NCBI RefSeq assembly: GCF_020085105.1
Contig: NC_058047.1
Coordinates: 22,648,001 to 22,712,000, forward strand
DNA from: Siniperca chuatsi
Taxonomy: Eukaryota; Chordata; Actinopteri; Centrarchiformes; Sinipercidae
Direction: 5' to 3'
DNA length: 64,000 nucleotides
The notes beneath the pieces were generated by a model. That model did not search any database. It saw only the letters and a list, made by a program, of their open reading frames with translations, and was not told the origin of the DNA. The position numbers and the translations under genes were made by a program. Every line of letters begins with the position of its first letter. The stretch's first letter is position 1. This document shows positions 11,113 to 24,096 of this stretch, piece by piece.

Positions 11113-14100
11113 ATGGAGGACGAGGTGGACGTTGATATCGAGGGAGACGAGTTTGATAGCAGTATTAGGTGAGAATGTTTACTTTTTCTGTTGAATTAAC
11201 ATTCATACTGTCTGTTGGTCTTGTGAACTGCAGTCCACACAAGCTTACGGAGACCTGCTCGTTGTTTTCAGTCCCGCAGTGCAGGCTACAGCTGTGGTTA
11301 GCTGGCCTGTGTGTCAGATAGATGATGAGCGTCTCCTCGGCCCTTCACGTGCCGTGTTAATGGCAGCTTCTTTTCTCTCTGCTGCAGTGAGCTGGATGCA
11401 GGAGGTTTAGTCCAGGAGCAGTTCATCCAGTCTGCGTGGAAGAGCAGCGCTGGGATACTGGTATGAACTCATAAAGTTAATAGTCCTTCAGCGGATTCCT
11501 GCGTGGCTGTTAATGCTTGTGTTGACTGTTATGTGTGTCTGTTGTGCAGCCATGGGAGCTGGACAGCTCCATCAGCCCAGAGAACAGAGAGGTGATAGAG
11601 AGAATGCTGCTGGAGGAACAGTATCCTTTCACTGACCTCAAATGCATCACACAACTGTGGAAATTATATTGTCACAATGGCTGCACAGTCTTCAGTAGCT
11701 AGTGCCTCTGATGGGCAATAACTGCCCCACTCTGTGACTAATGAAATCTTCATTTTGCAGTGACATGCCGCCATGTAAGACTCAAATGTAAAACCTTGTA
11801 GGCAAAAACTGGGCCTACATTAATAATGATGCATTCAGGAGTGTCTTGGGTTGATTAATCACACTGGTAAAGCATACTTTCCTTTCACAGATACACTTTG
11901 TGCTGTGGCATTATGATCCCTACCTCTAGACTTGCCTCTTGCAGTCCAAGTCCAGGGATGAGCTGAAGACATTTATAATTCATTTAATTAGGTTGCCTTG
12001 TCCAGACAGATTCTGTAGTGTCTACTGTATTTTAGTAAGCTTTTCAGTGTGAGGAGGCCTGTGTGAAAAAAGTCACACTGAGATGCTAAGGAGTCAAATG
12101 TTTTGACAAATATTGCTGATTTGATAAAACTCCTCACTGAAACTACTAATTTCATAAATTAAAGACACAAAAATAGAAAGCGAAAAATTGTTAAAGTGAG
12201 ATATTGTGCAAAAATGAATGATGAATTACTTCATTGATTTTTGAAATAATTATTTATCAAGTAAAATTAGAAGACAGTTGTTCATTATAGCTATAAAGTT
12301 ATTATAGCTTCTTAAATTGTTGGATTGGCTGTTTTTAATGTTTTCTGTTTCATGTCAGTTGAGCTATACTGTACAGTGTATTTGTTCAGATACATAGTTT
12401 GGCCAACACTCATTATTAAATCTGTTGGTCCTGAACCATACTTGTAGATACTACCTGACAGGTGAGGAGGTCCATAATCATATTTGGGAAAGTGATGCTA
12501 ACAACAAGCCAAAAGCGAAGAAGTAAGTCAGTTTTTCCTCCAGCATTCACAGGAGCAGAGTACACCCATTCCTCATGTTGTTGGCATTCATGTCACACTT
12601 GTGTGTGTCGGATATTCAGGTCTCCAGCCAAAACCTCGGCCTCGGCCTCGGGCTCCTCTTCTCGTTGGTCCAAACACGAGAAAGAACTGTTTGAGGAAGG
12701 ACTGGTAAGCTTCCCTTGCCAACATGCAATCGTTTGCTGTTGTCTCTGGAATCTAATTGCTGCTGTGATATACAGGCCTATGACAGATGTAACACCTGTT
12801 GTATGTGAGGCACTTTGAGAGTGTATTGTCTGACATGCTAGGTGGCTAAGATATGTTTTTCTGCAGGCTCAGTTTGGTCGAAGGTGGACTAAGATTGCCA
12901 AGTTGATTGGCAGCCGTTCTGTTCTTCAGGTCAAGAGCTATGCCAGACAGTATTTCAAACACAAGGTAAGACTAGCCTTTACTTTCTACCTGTTTTATGC
13001 TGCTACCTAAGCGTGGTGTACTTGCAAGTTTCAGTTTGTTAATACAAGCTTAATTGTAGTCTCCCACAGTTAAACTTGTGCTTTCCTCATTATTCAAGCA
13101 CTTTCACAACCACAGTGCATTCCTCAGGAGGGCTTGGGAAATAAGAATAAACAAACTCTTTCATCATCTGTGTATGCTTTTTCAGGCTAAATCGGAACCC
13201 AGAGCTGCAGCTCTGTCTGCAGGTCCTGTGCTTCACTTGCAACCTCCTCAGCCCACCTCCAGTCATGCATCCACTCTGGCAAACACTGTCCGTATAGAGA
13301 GGCTCTCTGATGAAGAGGATGAGGAGGTAGACATCACTGATGACCAGAGTGATGACGGAGACGGTGAAGAAAAAACGCAGGCTTTGCTCAAAACTGAGTT
13401 CTGTGAGCCAGAGCAGCTAACAGGCACCGAGATCCAGCCAGGCACTCCCCCAGAAGAGCAGAAAGAGGCCGGTCTGACTGAGACAAAGGACCAACCCAGC
13501 CACACCTCGCTATCTCCACAAAGTCCTCAACCCTCGTCTTCCCGCCCTTGCTCAGAGAAGGCTGGCATGACGGAGCTAAACGAGAAAGGCGATGAGAGAG
13601 TATCACCCCCTCCAAAAAATCTTCAGGCAGGAGCTCAGACAGACTCGGAGCAAATGACTGATGAGAATGAAGACCAGAGCTCCCGATCTGAGAGCTCAGC
13701 ACAGACTGGTCAACTGGAAGAGGCCTGTAGTGATGGCACAGGTAAGACTCAACACCTGCTGTTTCTATGTAAATCCACCTCATGATGATGTCCCTGTTTT
13801 TTTTCTCATGTGAAGTCACGCTGTGGTTGTATTTGCCTCCCAGATGCTGCTGATAAGACTGAGCAGAGTCTAACTGATAGACCAGAGGAAGACCAGGAGG
13901 AGGAGGAGGAAGAGGATGAGGAAGAGGAGGAGCTTAAGGCCCCCGAGCAGGAAATGGAGATGGACATGGAGACCATCGCTGAGGATGAGAAACAAGCTAT
14001 CCCAGAGTTCTTTGAGGGACGACCATCCAAGACCCCAGGAAGATACCTTAAGATCCGAAACTACATCCTGGATCAGTGGTAAAACTTAACACATGCGGTA

Positions 14101-14672
14101 ACTTCTTTCACCACAACTCTGCAGAAGAAGTGTTTATTACTCTCTTATTTTTTTTGTTCACCAGGTTGAAGAGCAAGCCCAAGTACCTGAACAAGACCTC
14201 AGTCCGCCCTGGACTGAAGAACTGCGGAGACGTCAACTGCATTGGGAGAATCCACACCTACCTGGAGCTCATTGGAGCCATCAACTTCAACTGCGGTAAC
14301 TTTACTGAGCCTATGCCAGCATTCTTCTGTTAAAACTCTTGCTTCCCTTTTCATGTGGAGCTTTGTCTCATCTCTCATAGAGCAAGCAGTCTATAATCGC
14401 CCGAAGGTGGTGGACCGTTCCAAGCATAAAGAGGGCAAAGATGTGCTTGAGGCCTACCAGCTCGCCCAGAGACTGCAGAGCATGGTAGGTATCCATAAAC
14501 TCTGACACCAAACCTCAAGCATCTAAACTGTGAGTTTGCTGGACCTTGAGCTAACTGCTGATTGGCTGCACGTTGTAGCGGACCAGGAAGCGCCGTGTGC
14601 GGGACTTGTGGGGAAATTGGTGTGACGCTAAAGATTTGGAGGGACAGACATATGAGGTTTGGACACTCTCAG

Positions 14673-14704
<32 letters not shown>

Positions 14705-17233
14705 AATATTGATCACTGGGTGAATTCGCATTAGTATATTTACTGACCCTGTGTTGGTGGTGTTTTCATCAGCATCTCAGTGCTGAGGAGCTGGCTCTGC
14801 GGAGAGAAGAGATGAAGAAGCAGCCTAAACCCTGCAAGATCTCCAGATTCAGAGGGTGAGCATGATGGATTCATGCAACATGTGCTGAATCCCCTATAGC
14901 AGTATATTTATGTATGTGTAAATAGTAATGGTCTCACACTCCTCCTTCTAGGTCTTTTGATCCCTTCCAGTTGATTCCCTGCAGGTCTTTTGGAGAGGAT
15001 GTGCAGGTCAGTGGCCATTTATCCCATCATTCAGTCCTCCGTCATGCAATGTATCTTGCAAGATGGTAATTTCCCCACCTATTTAATCTGAGGTTATGTA
15101 TCCATGACCTCCATAACAGTTTAGAATAAGAGGGCACAGCCAGTTCTACCAGAAATTCAGTCTCTTCATTAAGACAATTTTTGAAAGGCTACCAGAAATC
15201 CTGCTTTTTTAAATGACATCACCTTATATATGTAAAATGCATTCATTCAGCCTTCTTGTATCTTGAGCATTGACTACTGTATCAGCGAGTGTGGACCCAA
15301 CTATTTTATTCCAATGATAGTGATCCATAGGCGGCAGGTGTTTTAAGTTTAATAAGCATTAAAAGCTATCCTTTGCTGTTCTCCCCAGGAACCATTCCAG
15401 GTTGTTGTGTGTGCAGAGACTCTTCTCATAATGGACATGGTATGCTATACACACACAACCACACATGCTGAAATGTGTTCTCCCTTTGCTGTCACACTGA
15501 CATGTTAAGAGTTAGTCAACTCGAAGAAAGTTTCTTGCTGCATGCACCATGACGCCTGTAAGACAAGCCTATAAATGATTCCCTGTTTTTGTGATATTAC
15601 AATCTGAAACAATAGTCTCATTTGTTCTGTCATTTATTCATTTATTGTAGTCTAATGTTCCAAAAATGATCAAATGTGTTGTGATTGTCAGCATGCCCAC
15701 GTGTCACGGGGGGAAGTCATCGGCCTGCTAGGCGGAACTTTCAGTGAGGAAGAGAAAGTATTAAAGGTAGGAAAAGCAACAACACGGAAGATGTGGATAG
15801 AGATTTTATATACTATATACAGTATTTTGAAATGTGTATTTAGTGACAAATGATTCTGTGTGTCTGTGCAGATCCGTGCTGCAGAGCCATGTAACAGTGT
15901 GAGTACAGGTTTGCAGTGCGAGATGGACCCGGTGTCTCAGACACAGGCCTGTGATGTGTTGTCGTCCCTGGGCTTCAGTGTGGTGGGCTGGTACCACTCA
16001 CATCCCTCCTTCCACCCCAACCCTTCAGTGCGGGACATAAACACACAGGACCAGTTCCAGGTAAAATGAACGAATGGGAGAAGACACACTGGAGTTAGCC
16101 GCGTGATGCGATAAAACATCTGATTCCCTCTGTTCTGATTGTTCCAGAGATATTTCTCGCGTGGCGGAGCCCCCTTCATTGGGATGATAGTGAGCCCATA
16201 TGACCCAGCCAATCGCTCCCCCCACTCCCAAACTACCTGCTTGTTGGTGAAAGAGAGCCAGCAGCCTTCAGGCCCACAGAGTATGTTAAACACAAACACA
16301 CACATGATTCAAAACATCAAAACAGTTAAGATCAAGAGGCTTTGAAATCAAGCTGACAATGTAGGCCAGTGATTTCAGCACACAGTAGCACAGTTTATCC
16401 TCTGGCTGAGTCTCTCTCTCTGTACCTCCCCAGAGCTGCCCTACAGATTCGACTTCCTGTCATCACAAGACATTCCAGACTGGGAACAGACGTTGAGGAG
16501 AGCTCAGTGGATCATCCACAAATACTGTCAAACACCCGGGTGAGTGAGAATCAAGGCTGAAGTGGTCGCCCTGACATGCGCAGTCTAATGCTGATCCTGG
16601 CTTTTTGTGTTTTGGAACAATTTGTCTTAAAGCTTAATGGTGAAGTATCTAAACTGTTCTTTTTGTTGCTCTGGGTAGGAGTGTGCAGATGAACAGATTT
16701 TTCCGGAAAGACTCCGATCTCACCTGTCTGGAGAAGGTCTGTCCAGCCGATCAGTCTAGCTGCCATTCACACATCCTAATGGCTTCATTAACTGATTTAC
16801 CTCTGCTTCTTCTACTGTTTTATTGTCTTTGTCTCGAACTCTTCCATTACTCAACTTCCTTTAGATGCTGTCATCTCTGGCCAAGTACCTGGAGCCCCTG
16901 CCAGATGAGGAGGGAGACCCCTTCCTCACCCAGATCCAGGCACTTTTCCAGTCAGACTTTATTGCCAAGCAGCAACTGCCTGACCAGGAAGAGGGAGAAT
17001 CTTTAAATATCTCACCCAGACCAGTGGACTCAGACAACCCCGCTTTTGATCAGCTGATCAGTGAGGAGAGGCCCCAGGAGGGAGGAAGAGACTCTGATCT
17101 GGATTCTGGCGGAGCTTCAGACAGCAGTGTGCAGCCCACCACACAGAGCACAGACACAACCTCAGAGACAAACAGCAGCACAGTGTTACATCTGGGCTCT
17201 GTGTTGTCGACTGAACATGACTATTTACTGTGA
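11113..17233 (+). CDS. mysm1: histone H2A deubiquitinase MYSM1 (Myb-like SANT, SWIRM and MPN domains)
   Basis: MYSM1 is a nuclear JAMM metalloprotease that removes ubiquitin from histone H2A K119 and is needed in blood-cell development. Twenty exons join in frame: 11113-11168, 11388-11460, 11550-11620, 12448-12522, 12620-12704, 12867-12965, 13186-13741, 13844-14078, 14165-14295, 14381-14484, 14579-14656, 14773-14855, 14952-15006, 15389-15439, 15692-15766, 15872-16060, 16148-16280, 16434-16539, 16679-16736, 16865-17233. That gives 893 codons plus stop (human about 828; 20 exons also match). SANT is about residues 107-153, an acidic Glu/Asp linker follows, SWIRM is about 385-490, and the MPN+ core is 585-720. 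Zinc and catalytic residues are all present: Glu592 (GEVIGLL), His651, His653, Ser661, Asp664 (HSHP...S..D). The start codon is the first ATG, followed by an acidic N-terminus. All residues look intact, so the enzyme is predicted to be active. Confidence 0.96.
12620..12965 (+). CDS. mysm1: mysm1 exons 5-6: SANT (Myb-like) domain
   Basis: Exon 5 (12620-12704) ends [15 protein letters not shown] and exon 6 (12867-12965) continues [19 protein letters not shown], then [14 protein letters not shown]. This is a complete SANT/Myb repeat with the three conserved tryptophan/aromatic positions, used for nucleosome or DNA contact. The intron between them is phase 0. Confidence 0.93.
13186..13741 (+). 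CDS. mysm1: mysm1 exon 7: acidic disordered linker
   Basis: A 556-base exon encoding a low-complexity Glu/Asp/Ser/Pro/Gln linker between SANT and SWIRM, with an acidic cluster around 13300-13370. Linkers of this kind vary between species, and it accounts for most of the extra length compared with human. Confidence 0.88.
13844..14484 (+). CDS. mysm1: mysm1 exons 8-10: acidic run and SWIRM domain
   Basis: Exon 8 begins with a GAG/GAA/GAT run (a ~15-residue Glu/Asp tract near 13895-13935) and then [20 protein letters not shown]. Exon 9 encodes [20 protein letters not shown] and a Cys/helix region ending at NFNC. Exon 10 encodes EQAVYNRP and a basic segment. Together these form a SWIRM helical domain that binds DNA/nucleosomes. 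Confidence 0.9.
14672..14701 (+). repeat. (AC)15 microsatellite in mysm1 intron 11
   Basis: Uninterrupted AC run starting 15 bases after the exon 11 donor. Confidence 0.9.
15692..16280 (+). CDS. mysm1: mysm1 exons 15-17: JAMM/MPN+ catalytic core
   Basis: Exon 15 supplies the catalytic Glu ([11 protein letters not shown]). Exon 16 supplies the zinc-binding signature [18 protein letters not shown] (H-x-H-x7-S-x2-D). Exon 17 gives [19 protein letters not shown]. All residues that define an active JAMM deubiquitinase are present, unlike inactive MPN- proteins. Confidence 0.95.
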
Positions 17234-17374
17234 TGGACCATATATCTGACTGTACTATATTACAGTATAAATGTTGAGGTTTTGTATCCTGATTACCAAC
17301 TTACTCATTTAGTTTGTGAACATTGTATTATTTTAGTAATGTCCTTTAATCCAAAAAACCTAATGATTGACTCA

Positions 17375-17407
<33 letters not shown>

Positions 17408-17500
17408 CGCACGCGCGTGTGAAAGAGAGAGAGAATTTAACTTTCTCAGTTCTTCTGGGGAGGGGTTAAACATGAAAATAAAAATCTGTTTTCATATTTT
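17234..17500 (+). other. mysm1: mysm1 3' UTR with Z-DNA-prone (TG)n(CG)n tract
   Basis: The stop TGA is at 17231-17233. The UTR holds a 47-base alternating purine-pyrimidine tract at 17375-17421 (TG repeats turning into CG repeats, then ACGCGCGTGTG), then a GA run, then AATAAA at 17477-17482 followed by T/GT-rich sequence. Confidence 0.7.
17477..17482 (+). terminator. mysm1: mysm1 polyadenylation signal
   Basis: AATAAA about 245 bases after the stop codon, with TTTTGTGGTCTTGTTTTT downstream as the GU-rich element. No better hexamer lies between the stop and the oma1 promoter. Confidence 0.7.
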
Positions 17501-17759
17501 GTGGTCTTGTTTTTATATTATTTTTGTGTAATAGCTTGATATATTTTTTTGTTATAACGTTAGTGCTTTAAGGTGCTGTCGTTTACAACAAAATGTCTAA
17601 AATTGAGGTCACAACTTTGTCTCTTCCATATAAGGGAGAGTCAAAAAGTAGTCACAGTAAATGCAGCTTCCATATCGATAAGATTAATTTAGTTAAAATT
17701 GACCTGGAGGGGGTCGTAAATATTAGCTTAATGTAACCGCTGACTTTCACATTATAGCG

Positions 17760-17880
17760 AGATGCTAACTGTGCGCCGGAACGTTCGTGGCGGAGTTGTT
17801 TCTAGGGGGGATCATTTTGGAAGCAGGAGCGTCACACTGGCCAAACAACCAAAGCCCTGTCCAGACTGATGTTTCGGGTC
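17760..17880 (+). promoter_or_regulatory. oma1: candidate oma1 promoter and noncoding first exon
   Basis: The sequence here is locally richer in CpG and GC than its surroundings (for example GCGCCGGAACGTTCGTGGCGG) and ends at a good donor, GGGTC|gtaagg, at 17881. A matching acceptor, ccacattag, ends at 18130, just upstream of the oma1 ATG. Mammalian OMA1 also has an untranslated first exon. Inferred from splice signals and composition only. Confidence 0.4.
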
Positions 17881-18246
17881 GTAAGGGAGCTAAATGTTTT
17901 TAACACCGCGTTGTTAAGCTATTATAAAACGAACTTTTGGTGCAGGTACAAACATTTCAGTCCACGGCTGTTGGGTAGTGGTAACCAAGGTTAAGTTACT
18001 TGTAGCTAGTGTTCACTGGTAGCAATGACATTGACAGGCGAGAGTAATATGACAGCTCGATGTGAAATGAACTATGTTAAGTAAAAGAAAAAGTAACGTA
18101 AACGTCCTGTGGCAGTCATTTCCACATTAGGATGGGGAATTCCAGCCCTCTCAGATAATAGACGAGGCTGAGGTTGCAAAAGACCTGGCTGCTGTTAGGC
18201 CAGTCTGAGGAGTGAATCAGGACGAGTCGCGATACCAGCAAGGACA

Positions 18247-18617
18247 ATGGTTTTACTGTGTGTTAATCTTTTGAGGAGCAGTCGCTTCTGTTCCCTTCCT
18301 GCACATCTGACACGAAACTTCCAGGTCTGCAAAGACGCTGCAAATCCCCTGAAGGCGGCACACTCGGTCTCCTCTCAGATCAGCTGTCGTAGAACAAGTC
18401 ACTCTGTTCACCTCAGACCTCTCTTATTCTGTAGCTATGGAGGGACAGTGCGTTTCCAGATTCGTCCCAAAGCCACTTTACCCCTGCACTCTGGTCCTGT
18501 CCTGACACAGTGCGGACACCACTTCCACACCTCAGCCCGCGTGAGGGCCCTGCCCGCTCCTCTCTTATGGCTGGTGCTCAAACCTCTGCAGAAGCTCATG
18601 GCTATAATACTGGGCAG
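18247..18617 (+). CDS. oma1: oma1 exon with start codon and mitochondrial presequence
   Basis: The ATG at 18247 opens [20 protein letters not shown], rich in Leu, Ser and Arg with no acidic residue, typical of a mitochondrial targeting sequence. The exon ends [14 protein letters not shown] at donor AG|gtagga. The human counterpart is LKPVQKLFAIIVGR. An in-frame upstream ATG is not needed. Confidence 0.9.
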
Positions 18618-21600
18618 GTAGGAGACACACTGGCTGTACAAGGTTGCCTTATTATTGTACAGGAAGTAGCTAATCAGTATTGATTCATCAAAACATACAT
18701 AAAACAAGTCCACGCTTTAATATGTAACGTGTTCAATACATATATGTAAAAAATTAATTGTAATTGTATGACTACATTTATAAGTTAATTACTTTCAAGT
18801 GCAAATAGTAACACAGGCACATTCTTAACAATAATTTTACATTAAATATAGCCTACATATAAATTGAGAAATGTGCTCATTGCTTTAAGGCACAATATTA
18901 TTTAATTATACTTAATTTATAATGTGTTCATTAAATAATGAACATATTCTTAGTTGTTTTATCAACAATTGCAATTGTATTAATTGTGTCATTTAGATAA
19001 GAACAAATAAATTACTTTATAAATTGTTTAACATGTTTCTGTTAATTAACTGTTTAATTAACTGGTTAAAGTATCCCCTTTCATTTTTGTAGACTCAACG
19101 CTTCTTAATTTCTATTCCCTCGTTTTTTTCTTTTTGCCCTTCTACATTTGCATACACACTCACACTTATACAAACACACATTTGTAACCCTACACAACAG
19201 ACTGCCCTGCTCCTTCTCCCACATCCACATACAAACCTTGGTCAAACCAGTTTCAGTTCATACTCAATCCTAACCGTTTCTTTGCTGTTGGTGTTGAAAC
19301 ATGTATGTACACAATGCATATTTGTCGTGTCACCCATTGTGTTACGGTCTGTCTTGTCTCACCTGTTATGTCTTGTTACACTAATTAAAAAGAAAATTAA
19401 CCGGCAAAAATGAATCACTGAAGTGGACTGACTATGACAGTATCATTTGGCACACACAAGGATCCATGACACACACCATCAGGAAGGCTTTATTAATTTA
19501 TTTGGTTTTAGTTTGGGCCAGAGAACTGAATTTGGAAACATTTTCAGCCCCCCATCATAGAACTCCCTGCAATACATAGAGTTGTTTTGTTTAGTCACTA
19601 TTTCAAAAAGTCTTGGCCTACTTGTCTACTTTAATATTTGACTGTTTCTTCTGGGCAAGCACACAAAATGACTTTAGAATTTTGTGCATAGTACATTGTT
19701 GTGAACATATTTCATGCATGTTTTGAAGCTTCCTTCTTGGCCAGACTTATTTTGAAAAAGAGATTATTGATCTCAGTGGGTCTGCCTGGATTCCTACATT
19801 TCTAAGCTTCAGATTTTTCTATTTGCATTTTCTACTAAATTCCAAACATGCAAATTTTCCAGACATGAAAGGAGCTTCAAATGATTCTTTTCTTTTCATT
19901 CTTTACTGCTGTAGGGCAGTATATGATTTTACATTTACTGCATGAGGCTGTGCGAGCTACAAAACAAATACCACAGACCTTGTGGCCCTTCTCTGCGTGC
20001 AGGAGTATAAGGAAGTGGTGGGTGGCTCTACCAACCAACCGCCGGCAGCTCATGCGCGAATGGGTCTGGCAGCGCCGCTGGCAGCTGGCAGCAGGGGCAG
20101 GCGTTGCTATGGTGATTATAGTCCTCCTCCTCCTGACCCACCTGGAAGAGTCCCCGGTGACGGGACGGACCCGCCTCCTGGTGTTTAGCAGAGAGAACTA
20201 CATGGAGCTGGCAGCTCTGACTTCAGAGGCGGTGAGAGGAGGCCAGGGGTGGGTGGTTAGGACATGATGTGTGTGTGTTTGTGGGGGGGGGTAATATGAG
20301 GAGAAATTAAGCTAATTAAAATATTCCTAAAATGCTTGACTGTGTGTGTGTGTGTGTGTGCGCGCTTCAGTACATGGAGGAGTTTGCAGAGCTGCTGGTT
20401 CCAGTCACTGACCCTCGTCACCAGGTGGTGGAGCGGGTGGTGCAGCACCTGGCACAGAGGAACAAGGACATCCCTGAAGTGTCTCATGTCACCTGGAGCG
20501 TCCACGTGGTGCAAAGTCCCAACATCAACGCCTTTGTCCTCCCGGTCAGTAAAAGAAACACGGGCGTATAATTACAGGTTTCTATGACTTTCATGTCTTA
20601 TTATCACCTTAAAGTGTGAGGATGTCTTAGTATAACCAATTGTGTCTTACATGTGTTTCTCCTATAAAAACTCCTTCCTGCAGAGTAAGGTAGATTTGTT
20701 TTTCAAGCTGTATTTTGCTTGCCTTTGCTTCCTGTCCTCATGAAAATGGCTCAGATAGTAAAATATGAGTAAATTATAAGCACATAATTCATATTGATTA
20801 TTTACTGTAACTAAGACCCTCAGAGTACAAAGTGGCTGTGCTTTACAAGATCTGGGCAATTCACATATGTGGAAGGTGGTCAGTCACAGACAGGTTTACA
20901 GTTATTGTCTACTTTTCTGTACACCTGTAAAGAATATCTTCAAATACCATATGGCTCAGATTTGGATTGTATTTTCCTTTATGTAGAACGGGAAAGTGTT
21001 CATGTTTACGGGGATGCTGGACGCTGTGGCAGATGTTCACCAGCTCACCATTGTCCTGGGACACGAGATGGCTCATGCTTTATTGGGGCACTCTGTAAGT
21101 ACATAACCCTCTGCCGACTGTGTTTGTGATTGTGACATTGTTTTTACCCCATATATCATCGTTTTATTTACTGTAGTACTTGACCTGACATTGGGAGTCA
21201 ATCACTTTATTTTTCAAAGATAATATCCTTTCAGGGGTTTGCCTTGATGACCTTGAAACACACTGACAACGCACAAAGACACAGCAATACTGAGTTTTAT
21301 GCAGAAAACACCTGTTTAGCTCTGCGGAGAATGAATGCAGTTCCTAAGCCTGAGATGCTGCAGTGTACAAATACCTGTGTACTGTCTGCTGACATTTGAG
21401 AGGCTTAGTTGATAGCAGACCTTGCTGCGCATGAGGATGAGTCATTGAAAACACTTAAAGTGCAAATAACGTTCAAGAAGAAAGTTTAGTCATTTAGAAG
21501 CCCTTGGCACACAGAGTAGAAGTTACGTGCTGGAAGTCTTCCAGGTCTCTCCCTCACAAGGTTGTAAAATATGTATGTGGACCTCCTATAGGTATGTGCA

Positions 21601-24064
21601 ATATACACTGAGATCTCCTCACTATTCATCATCAGCCCCCCACTCCCTCTCTGTAATAGTGTGTAGTAATGGCTGAAGTGGCATCAGTTGCAGTGTTGTT
21701 GCATCAGCTGGTGATAAAGACTCACTGACAATCACCTCCAAGCACTCACTAATCCTGTCTGTGCTATGATGACCAAAGTCCTGTTGACCTAGGGCACTGT
21801 CATGCTTTATTAATTGTCCACAGATGGCTGTTTTTTCTCTGCCTACAAAAGCACATTCTTCTTGTTTTAAAAAAGTGTCTAATGAAGTTGTGGGTATTTC
21901 AAGACTTTAAATGTCCTCGGAGGAAATGCTTGAAGGAGATTTTAATTAGATGAAGGGAATGAGCATCGATGGGCTTGGTATTACCCAGTAGGTGTGCTCT
22001 TTTGGATTGGCTGTTAAAACCTCTAAATCTGTTACAGCGTAAAAGTTCCACTAAAATAGATGGGAACAATCAATATGTTCCAGCTGCCTCGTTCACCTCC
22101 CAAAAACTTTTTACCTCTTTTTTTCTCTCCCTATCCCCATTCTGTTCTTTTTTACCCCAACCCTTAACATTCTTCATTCCTTCCTTTTCTCCTCTGTCAC
22201 CTCCTCCTTGTCACCCCCACATCCCTCTGCTCTCTCCCCCAGGCAGAACAGGCCAGTCTGTCTCACGTCGTGGACCTCCTGTCCCTTATTCTGCTGACAG
22301 CCATCTGGGCCGTGTGCCCTCGAGACAGCCTGGCACTGCTGGGACAGTGGGTACAGGACAAGCTTTCTCAGGTGAGACCCATTCAAGAATGTTACCCGTA
22401 TACACTGTACAACACAATTTCCTGGTCGTCAATTAATTGAAGAAACACTGAAATTTTCACACTTTGTTACCTGACAAGGCAACAACACAATTTTACTATA
22501 TTGTAATTCCTTTGTTATTGTAGATCTATTGTAGATTGTAAGGGGAATGTGTATGAATCTTAGAGTTTGTACAACCTCATACATACAGCATTTGTCTCTC
22601 CCTCAGTTGATGTTCAGCCGTCCTTACAGTAGGAAACTGGAGGCAGAGGCTGATCAAGTCGGATTGGAGTTGGCTGCTAAGGTATCGTCATCTCCAATTT
22701 GTTATTTCTTAAAGGAGCACTCCACAGATTTTAACATAAAGTTCAGTTTACTCATCATGAGGAGTACTACACAGCCAGAGAAAATAGTTGTATTGTATTC
22801 TGTGGCTATGGAAGAGATTTCCAAAGTTTAAAAAAAGCTATTTAGTTGCATTATGCATAATGTAGGATCCAGCATTTTTGGAGCTTGACCCATGCAAGGG
22901 ACTAAAATTCAGGATATCTTGGCCTCTGCTGCTTCAACTTTGGCCATTGTTTTTTCAGTCTGTCTCTGTAGTTTCCTGACTTTATGGAAGTGCAATACTA
23001 AATTGCTGGAGTACATCTTTAATATAATATGACAATATTAAAGATCAATGGTGCTTTTGGGGGGATCATGTTTCATGATTAAGGAATTGCTTAAAACCTT
23101 TTTGCTCTTTATATAGTAATCAGTATTTTAACATTGCAAAATTATACTCCTCCAATGTAGCTGTTGCTGTCCTTGTAACCTGTCTGCAGGGCACTAGGGG
23201 GCACTGTTGTCAAACTAAACTAAACTCAGATGATTAGTTCATAAGAATTTTCATCTCAGCACAAGACAGAGGGATGTCACATTGTGTGTATGTGTGTGTG
23301 TGTTTCTGGTTCCGTGGGGTGTGTGTCCTTCCCAGGCGTGTGCAGATGTGCGAGCAGGCCCTGTATTCTGGCAGCAAATGGAAATCAGAGACCAGCTGAA
23401 GGGAGAGCCCACCCTTCCCGAGTGGCTGTCCACACACCCGTCACACAGGAACAGATTCACTCAGCTGGACCGCCTTATACCACAGGTAGAAACACACACA
23501 ATAATGATTCCCTGCTCTGTCCAAATAACAGCATGGGCAGCTCTTAAGTTTCTTTTTTACCTCAAAAAATTAAACACATTCCTGCTGCTCTGATTCATGT
23601 GTTTGACTAAAGTAAAAGACTCTTTGATCCCTGTGTGAGGAAAGACCCCTACACCTGTCTTTTGTTTAAGAGAAACAGTGTAGCTTTAGGAGCTGTTGGA
23701 AGGAGTCTTAATGAAACTAATGAAGCGTCTGGAGAGATATATCCACCTGCAGACATGTGGCGAGGAGGGCAGAGAGGAAGAAGAGACTTGGGGAGGAGAG
23801 GAAAAGATGCAAGGTTTTAGGAAGCCAGGAACAACATTTTGCCACACAGAGGCCTCGGTGCCTGCTTAACTAAATGTCTTGGAGGCTTTGAGTTGAGGAC
23901 CTGAAAGAAAACAGCCCCATGATAGCAGCTCGATTTCACATGCTCACTCACTGTGCCGGCACTGTGGCAAGACAATCAATGGTATCTTAAGGCTGGAAGG
24001 AAATCAACAAGCAACAGGAACTTCTATGGAAAGCGTCAGCATCCACAATCATCACGTCTTATGT

Positions 24065-24096
<32 letters not shown>

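Noticed and set aside
12045-12080. Inverted repeat CAGTGTGA/TCACACTG
   Set aside because: Eight-base arms in AT-rich intron are within chance expectation; no MITE end or flanking duplication.
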